The notes under the pieces were generated by a model that made no database searches, was not told where the DNA came from, and worked only from the letters and a program-made list of their open reading frames with translations. The translations under genes and the position numbers were made by a program. From VRUE01 sp963764365 (lineage in GTDB: Bacteria > Actinomycetota > Thermoleophilia > Solirubrobacterales > 70-9), in contig CAVXSI010000020.1 of the NCBI GenBank assembly GCA_963764365.1, positions 1 through 64,000 of the forward strand: 64,000 nt of DNA, in the 5' to 3' direction. Within the stretch, counting starts at the first letter, position 1; every line of letters starts with the position of its first letter. Below are positions 60,157 to 64,000 of the stretch, piece by piece.

Positions 60157-60978
60157 CTAAGTCGTCACACCGCCTCGCAGCGCGTGCATCGCCCGCTCGC
60201 GGGCGGCGACGAAGGCGGGGTCGGTGACCGCGGCGTCGCGGTCGGCCGCGCGCGGGGCGGGGGCGCTCAGCTCCTCGACCACCCGCGCCGGGCGGGCCGA
60301 GAGCACGGCGACGCGATCCGAGAGGTAGAGCGCCTCCTCGACGTCGTGGCTGACGAGGACCACCGTGCGCGGGTCGGCCCGCAGAGCGGTCGCCAGCCAG
60401 GCCTGCATCTCGGCGCGGGTGATCGCGTCGAGCGAGGCGAACGGCTCGTCGAGGGCCAGCACCGGCTTGCCGGCGAGCAGGGTGCGCAGGAAGGCGACCC
60501 GCTGGCGCATTCCGCCCGACAGCTCGGCTGGGCGTACCCGCTCGAAGCCGCCGAGGCCGAAGCGCTCGAACAGGGCCGCCGCCTCCGCCCGGGCCGTGCG
60601 GCGGCGCGTGCCGCGGTTGCGCAGCGCCAGCGCGGCGTTGTCGATCGCCGCCAGCCAGGGCAGCAGCAGGTCGCGCTGCGGCATGAACGCGCAGCGGGCG
60701 AGCCGGCCGGCCGCATCCGAGGCGCCGCCGACCTCGACCTCGCCCCCGGTCGGGCTCTGCAGGCCGGCGACCAGCTCCAGCAGCGTCGACTTGCCGCAGC
60801 CGGAGGGGCCGACCAGGCCGAGGACTCCATGCGCCGGCACCTCCAGGTCGAGCCGCTCGATCGCCCGCAGCTCGGCATATCGATGGGACAGGCCGCGGAT
60901 CGAGACGGCGGCGCCGGATCGCCCCCCGGCAGCAGGCGATGCCGGGCCCGCGGCGAATTGCCCAGTTTCCGCACTCAC
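60157..60978 (-). CDS. ABC transporter ATPase (SsuB/TauB/ThiZ type)
   Basis: 273 residues. Walker A 'GLVGPSGCGKSTLLELVAGL', Q-loop 'FMPQRDLLLPW', signature 'LSGGMRQRVAFLRTLL', Walker B 'PVLALDEPFASLDAITR', and 'VLVSHDVEEALYLSDRVAVLS'. 'MPQRDLLLPW' is characteristic of the nitrate/sulfonate/taurine group. The permease starts 7 bases after the stop, and the substrate-binding protein follows, so the operon is ATPase-permease-binding protein. It diverges from a TauE-type permease. Confidence 0.92.
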   Translation of the reverse strand: MSAETGQFAAGPASPAAGGRSGAAVSIRGLSHRYAELRAIERLDLEVPAHGVLGLVGPSGCGKSTLLELVAGLQSPTGGEVEVGGASDAAGRLARCAFMPQRDLLLPWLAAIDNAALALRNRGTRRRTARAEAAALFERFGLGGFERVRPAELSGGMRQRVAFLRTLLAGKPVLALDEPFASLDAITRAEMQAWLATALRADPRTVVLVSHDVEEALYLSDRVAVLSARPARVVEELSAPAPRAADRDAAVTDPAFVAARERAMHALRGGVTT

Positions 60979-61055
60979 GCTGCTATCCTGCCGACTTCGC
61001 GCTTCTGACTAAGACGGTCAAGAAAGTCGATAACCAGCGGCGGCGCGAATCCAGC

Positions 61056-61991
61056 ATGGACCCAGCCATCGTCATCTTCGGTCTCGGCATCGGCATCCTC
61101 GTCGGCATGACCGGGATGGGCGGCGGCTCGCTGATGACGCCGCTGCTGATCCTCATCTTCGGCATCCAGCCGACCACCGCGATCGGCACCGACATCTTCT
61201 ACTCGGCGGTCACCAAGACGGTCGGCAGCTGGCGCCACTGGAAGATGAAGACGGTCAACATGGAGCTGGTCAAGTGGCTGGCGCTGGGCAGCGTTCCGGC
61301 GGCGGTCGCCGGCGTCGCCCTGGTCTCGGTGCTGGAGCGGCAGATCGGCGAAGACCGGCTCGACTCGCTCGTCTACGCGGTCCTCGGCGGCACCCTGCTG
61401 ATGGTCGGGATCATCACCCTGGCGCGGGCGCTGATCCTCCGCAACCTGGTCCACGAGCGCGACCGCTTCGACGTCGAGCGGCGGCACAAGATCGCCGCGG
61501 TGCTGATCGGCGCCACCACCGGCTTCGTGATCGGCATCACCTCGGCCGGATCGGGCACCGTGATCGCGATCCTGCTGATCGCCGTCTACCGCCTGGCGCC
61601 GAAAAAGGTCGTCGGCACCGACGTCTTCCACGCCGCGATCTTGCTCTGGGCGGCGGGGATCGCCCACTGGGTCGGCGGCAACGTCGACTTCGTCCTCGCC
61701 GTCAACATCCTGATCGGCTCGGTGCCCGGTGTGGTGATCGGCGCCGCGCTCTCCGGCCGGGCGCCGCAGGGCTTCATCCGCACCGCGCTCGGCGTCGTCC
61801 TCGTCGGCTCCGGCATCGTCACGATCCAGAAGGGCGACCCGACCGTCTGGCCGATCGCCGCCGCGGTCGCCGCGGTCGGGCTCGGGGCGATCCTCTACGC
61901 GCCGCACTGGCTGCACCGGCGCCGCGAGCGCGAAGCGCGCCAGCAGGCCCTCGACGGCTCGGGCGAGCTGGCGCCCGAGACCAGCGGATAA
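61056..61991 (+). CDS. TauE/SafE-family anion exporter
   Basis: 311 residues with two related halves: 'GILVGMTGMGGGSLMTPLLILIFGIQPTTAIGTDIFYSAVTKTVGSWRHW' and 'GATTGFVIGITSAGSGTVIAILLIAVYRLAPKKVVGTDVFHAAILLWAAGIAHW'. TauE/SafE proteins export sulfite, sulfoacetate or organosulfur anions. ATG at 61056. An Rrf2 regulator starts 9 bases after the stop. Together with the divergent importer this suggests organosulfur handling; inference. Confidence 0.9.
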   Translation: MDPAIVIFGLGIGILVGMTGMGGGSLMTPLLILIFGIQPTTAIGTDIFYSAVTKTVGSWRHWKMKTVNMELVKWLALGSVPAAVAGVALVSVLERQIGEDRLDSLVYAVLGGTLLMVGIITLARALILRNLVHERDRFDVERRHKIAAVLIGATTGFVIGITSAGSGTVIAILLIAVYRLAPKKVVGTDVFHAAILLWAAGIAHWVGGNVDFVLAVNILIGSVPGVVIGAALSGRAPQGFIRTALGVVLVGSGIVTIQKGDPTVWPIAAAVAAVGLGAILYAPHWLHRRREREARQQALDGSGELAPETSG

Positions 61992-62000
61992 ATTTCAGCC

Positions 62001-62456
62001 GTGCGCGTCTCAGCGAAGGCCGACTACGCCGTTCGGGCCGCCGCCGAGCTGGCGGCTGCCAAGGACGGCCCGGTGAAGGGCGAGCAGCTCGCCGAGTCGC
62101 AGGACATCCCGCTGCAGTTCCTCGAGCACATCCTGCTGGAGCTGAAGCACGCCGGCATCGTCCGCGCCCGCCGCGGCGCCAAGGGCGGCTACTGGCTCGC
62201 CAAGCCGGCCGACACGGTGACGGTCGCCGACATCGTCCGCACGGTCGAGGGGCCGATCGCCCACGTCCAGTCGGCGCCGCCGGAGTCGATCGAGTACCGC
62301 GGCAACGCCGAGCACCTGAAGGCGGTCTGGATCGCCGTCCGGGCCAACCTCCGGGCCGTGCTCGAGCACGTCACCCTCGCCGATCTGGTCAGCGGCGACC
62401 TGCCGGCCTTCGTCGAGGATCTCGCCGCCGAGCCCGACGCCTGGGCGCCGCGGTAG
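62001..62456 (+). CDS. Rrf2-family regulator lacking FeS cysteines
   Basis: 151 residues. 'MRVSAKADYAVRAAAELAAAKDGPVKGEQLAESQDIPLQFLEHILLELKHAGIVRARRGAKGGYWLAKPA' is a complete Rrf2 winged helix. The three Cys that hold an FeS cluster in IscR/NsrR are absent (no Cys at all), as in CymR, which senses cysteine metabolism through a partner enzyme. GTG at 62001. Position behind tauE-like gene points to control of sulfur genes. Confidence 0.9.
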   Translation: MRVSAKADYAVRAAAELAAAKDGPVKGEQLAESQDIPLQFLEHILLELKHAGIVRARRGAKGGYWLAKPADTVTVADIVRTVEGPIAHVQSAPPESIEYRGNAEHLKAVWIAVRANLRAVLEHVTLADLVSGDLPAFVEDLAAEPDAWAPR

Positions 62457-62462
62457 GACCGC

Positions 62463-62520
62463 GTCCCCGGTTCCGCGGAACCGGCGACCGCCCGACCACC
62501 GCGCCGAGCCCCCCGGGGAC
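62463..62520. terminator. Nested palindrome between convergent genes
   Basis: GTCCCCGG (62463-62470) pairs with CCGGGGAC (62513-62520), and CCGGTTCCGCGGAACCGG (62467-62484) is a perfect 18-bp palindrome. Its core GGTTCCGCGGAACC is shared with 14359-14372. Likely bidirectional terminator. Confidence 0.55.
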
Positions 62521-62522
62521 TC

Positions 62523-63176
62523 TCAGGGCTCGAAGCGGAACGGCGGGTACTCGTCGGTGACCAGGGTGAAGGCGTAGCCGGTCACCCGGTTGCTCCAGCG
62601 GATCGTGCCCTCGACGAAGTCGAAGATGCTGCGCGGGTAGCGGCCGGTGAAGAGGATCGCGAACCAGGCGCCGATCACGGCGAAGAAGACGCCGATGTAG
62701 AGGAAGAAGAGGACGATGTAGTGCGGGATCGCGAGCAGCCACTTGACCAGCGGCAGGCCCCTTTCGAGGCGTTCGGCGTCCGGATAGGGGAAGTCGAGGT
62801 GGACCGCCTGCTGCTCGTCGGTCGACGGGTATTCGTCGTCCATCAGAGCCAGGTAGACGCCGATCCGGTTGACGAAGCGCAGCAATTCGAGGTTCCAGTC
62901 GTACCACCAGCGCGGGTACTTCTTCCGGACGAGCAGCATCAGCACGACCGGCGCGAAGATCAGGGAGCCGGCTGCGAAGCTCCCGTACATCGTGCTGTTG
63001 TATTCGCCGCCGACAGCGAGCTCTCCGCCCGGTAGCAGCGCGGCGAGGATCGCGATCGGAACCACGGTGAAGATCCGGAAGAAGGTCGAGACCCGGTTCA
63101 GCTCGCGCTCCGGGTAGTCGACCGAGAAGGTGACGGGGTAGGACGGCGGTTGCACCGGCAAGGACGAGGTCTCCAT
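62523..63176 (-). CDS. DUF4389 membrane protein
   Basis: 217 residues. DUF4389 features: 'PVTFSVDYPERELNRVSTFFRIFTVVPI', 'KYPRWWYDWNLELLRFVNRIGVYLALMDDEYPSTDEQQAVHLDFPYP', 'LERGLPLVKWLLAIPHYIVLFFLYIGVFFAVIGAWFAILFTGRYPRSIFDFVEGTIRWSNRV'. Four or so helices. Function unknown. The ATG at 63176 has a GGGAGAG ribosome-binding site; longer upstream frames are spurious. Confidence 0.88.
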   Translation of the reverse strand: METSSLPVQPPSYPVTFSVDYPERELNRVSTFFRIFTVVPIAILAALLPGGELAVGGEYNSTMYGSFAAGSLIFAPVVLMLLVRKKYPRWWYDWNLELLRFVNRIGVYLALMDDEYPSTDEQQAVHLDFPYPDAERLERGLPLVKWLLAIPHYIVLFFLYIGVFFAVIGAWFAILFTGRYPRSIFDFVEGTIRWSNRVTGYAFTLVTDEYPPFRFEP

Positions 63177-63256
63177 CGCTGCTCTCCCTTTCGCGAGTTT
63201 GCGCGGCAGATCATCGCCCACGACTCGGCGGAATCCATCCGGGAAATGCCGCGAAC

Positions 63257-64000
63257 TCAGTCCGCTGCGGGGACGCCGCCGGCGACGACGTTGACGAAGT
63301 TCTCCAGGTGGCGCGTCGTCCAGCACTCGAAGGCGCCGTCGCAGTGGCGCTCGTAGGCGGCCATCACCGAGTCGCCGTAGTTCCAGTAGAGCTTCGGCTC
63401 GGGGTTGAGCCAGAACAGGCGGCCGGCCCGTTCGGCGACCTGGGCGAAGACCTCGGCGTGGGGCTCGCGGCCGTTGGTGCGGGCGTCGCCGAGCACGATC
63501 ACGGTCGAGCGCGGGTCGAGGTCGTCGGAGATCTCGGTCAGGAACTCGAGCCAGACGCGGCCGTAGTCGGTGTAGCCGGAGACGTCGGCGACGCCGCCCT
63601 CGCTGGAGACCCGCTTGGCGATCTCGCGGAAGTCGCGCTCGTGCTCGAAGATCTCGGTCACCTCGGAGATCCGCTCGATGAAGACGAAGCTGCGCAGCTT
63701 GCGGAACGAGTCGTGCAGCGCGTGCAGGACCGAGAGGAAGAAGACGCTGGCCGAGGTGACCGAGGTCGAGACGTCGCAGAGGACGTAGATCTCCGGCCGC
63801 CGCGGCCGCTTCGGCCGGTAGCGCAAGTGCATCGGCACGCCGCCGGTCTCCAGCGAGGCCCGCATCGTCCGCCGCACGTCGACCGTTCGCCCCCTGCGCC
63901 GTCCGCGCTGCTCGTGGCCCAGCGTCGCCAGCCGCCGCTTCATCTGTGAGACGGCGCGGTGCACGGCGGCCAGGTCCTGGGTCGGGCTGGTCGGCAGGGC
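63257..64000 (-). CDS. VWA/CoxE-like domain protein (5' end outside window)
   Basis: The frame is open to base 64000, so the N-terminus is not seen. 'RRTMRASLETGGVPMHLRYRPKRPRRPEIYVLCDVSTSVTSASVFFLSVLHALH' contains a MIDAS-like 'DVSTS', followed by 'ADVSGYTDYGRVWLEF' and 'VIVLGDARTNG', 'LFWLNPEPKLYWNYGDSVM'. This is the CoxE-like von Willebrand A family, usually paired with an MoxR-type AAA+ ATPase for metal-cofactor insertion or complex assembly. The partner would lie beyond the window. Confidence 0.85.
   Translation of the reverse strand, partial: ALPTSPTQDLAAVHRAVSQMKRRLATLGHEQRGRRRGRTVDVRRTMRASLETGGVPMHLRYRPKRPRRPEIYVLCDVSTSVTSASVFFLSVLHALHDSFRKLRSFVFIERISEVTEIFEHERDFREIAKRVSSEGGVADVSGYTDYGRVWLEFLTEISDDLDPRSTVIVLGDARTNGREPHAEVFAQVAERAGRLFWLNPEPKLYWNYGDSVMAAYERHCDGAFECWTTRHLENFVNVVAGGVPAAD

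Noticed and set aside
60979..61055. TPP riboswitch for the NMT1-type importer
   Set aside because: Neither CTGAGA nor ACCTGA-like conserved blocks are present in the short divergent spacer on the minus strand.

Overview
This window is a very GC-rich (about 70%) chromosome segment, almost certainly from an actinobacterium and most likely of the class Thermoleophilia (Solirubrobacter/Conexibacter-like). The assignment rests on gene content rather than a marker gene: an actinobacterial-type integration host factor (mIHF), MMPL and YrbE/Mce-type transport genes, and a cluster of large secreted propeller-like proteins with a 'SCASCNPTG' motif and Lys/Arg/His-rich C-terminal tails. No functional tRNA or rRNA gene and no CRISPR array was seen.

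Layout. 1-11.6 kb: the end of lon, a GT39-like membrane glycosyltransferase, a TetR regulator beside an MMPL exporter, an amidase, a diiron R2-like/SCP2 fusion beside an acyl-CoA synthetase, a PRC-barrel protein and an FKBP lipoprotein. 11.6-14.3 kb: two AAA ATPases of the DUF234 and DUF4143 types, each with short A+T-rich repeats upstream. 14.4-21.1 kb: housekeeping genes (glyS, fmdB-like, an LCP ligase, a ROK kinase, rsmI, metG). 21.8-40.0 kb: the accessory core, a cluster of giant exported proteins arranged as two translationally coupled 'A-B' gene pairs, interrupted by an inverted VapBC module and ending in gene remnants and a HicB-like gene. Many reading-frame breaks fall here. 40.5-43.9 kb: an FMN alpha-hydroxyacid dehydrogenase/aldehyde dehydrogenase pair and a lipoprotein. 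43.9-51.5 kb: a YrbE-YrbE-ATPase lipid-transport operon with no MCE protein, then an HpnN-like RND transporter operon. 51.7-58.4 kb: mIHF, an alpha-oxoamine synthase diverging from a GNAT-like protein (possible ceramide-type lipid synthesis), an AlkA-like glycosylase and a GGDEF-EAL protein. 58.3-62.5 kb: an NMT1-type ABC importer (permease frameshifted) diverging from TauE and a Cys-free Rrf2 regulator. 62.5-64 kb: a DUF4389 membrane protein and a VWA protein cut by the window end.

Three signals cut across genes. First, a family of 98-133 bp elements sits in gene 3' ends. Each copy has long, nearly perfect terminal inverted repeats whose sequence differs from copy to copy, around a shared asymmetric core; one copy is read through in frame inside an RND transporter. 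Second, exported proteins use GAA for glutamate almost exclusively while their cytosolic neighbours use GAG, without a matching shift in Lys codons. Third, the surface-protein genes have palindrome-rich DNA between a coupled start codon and the signal peptide, and end in conserved polybasic tails.
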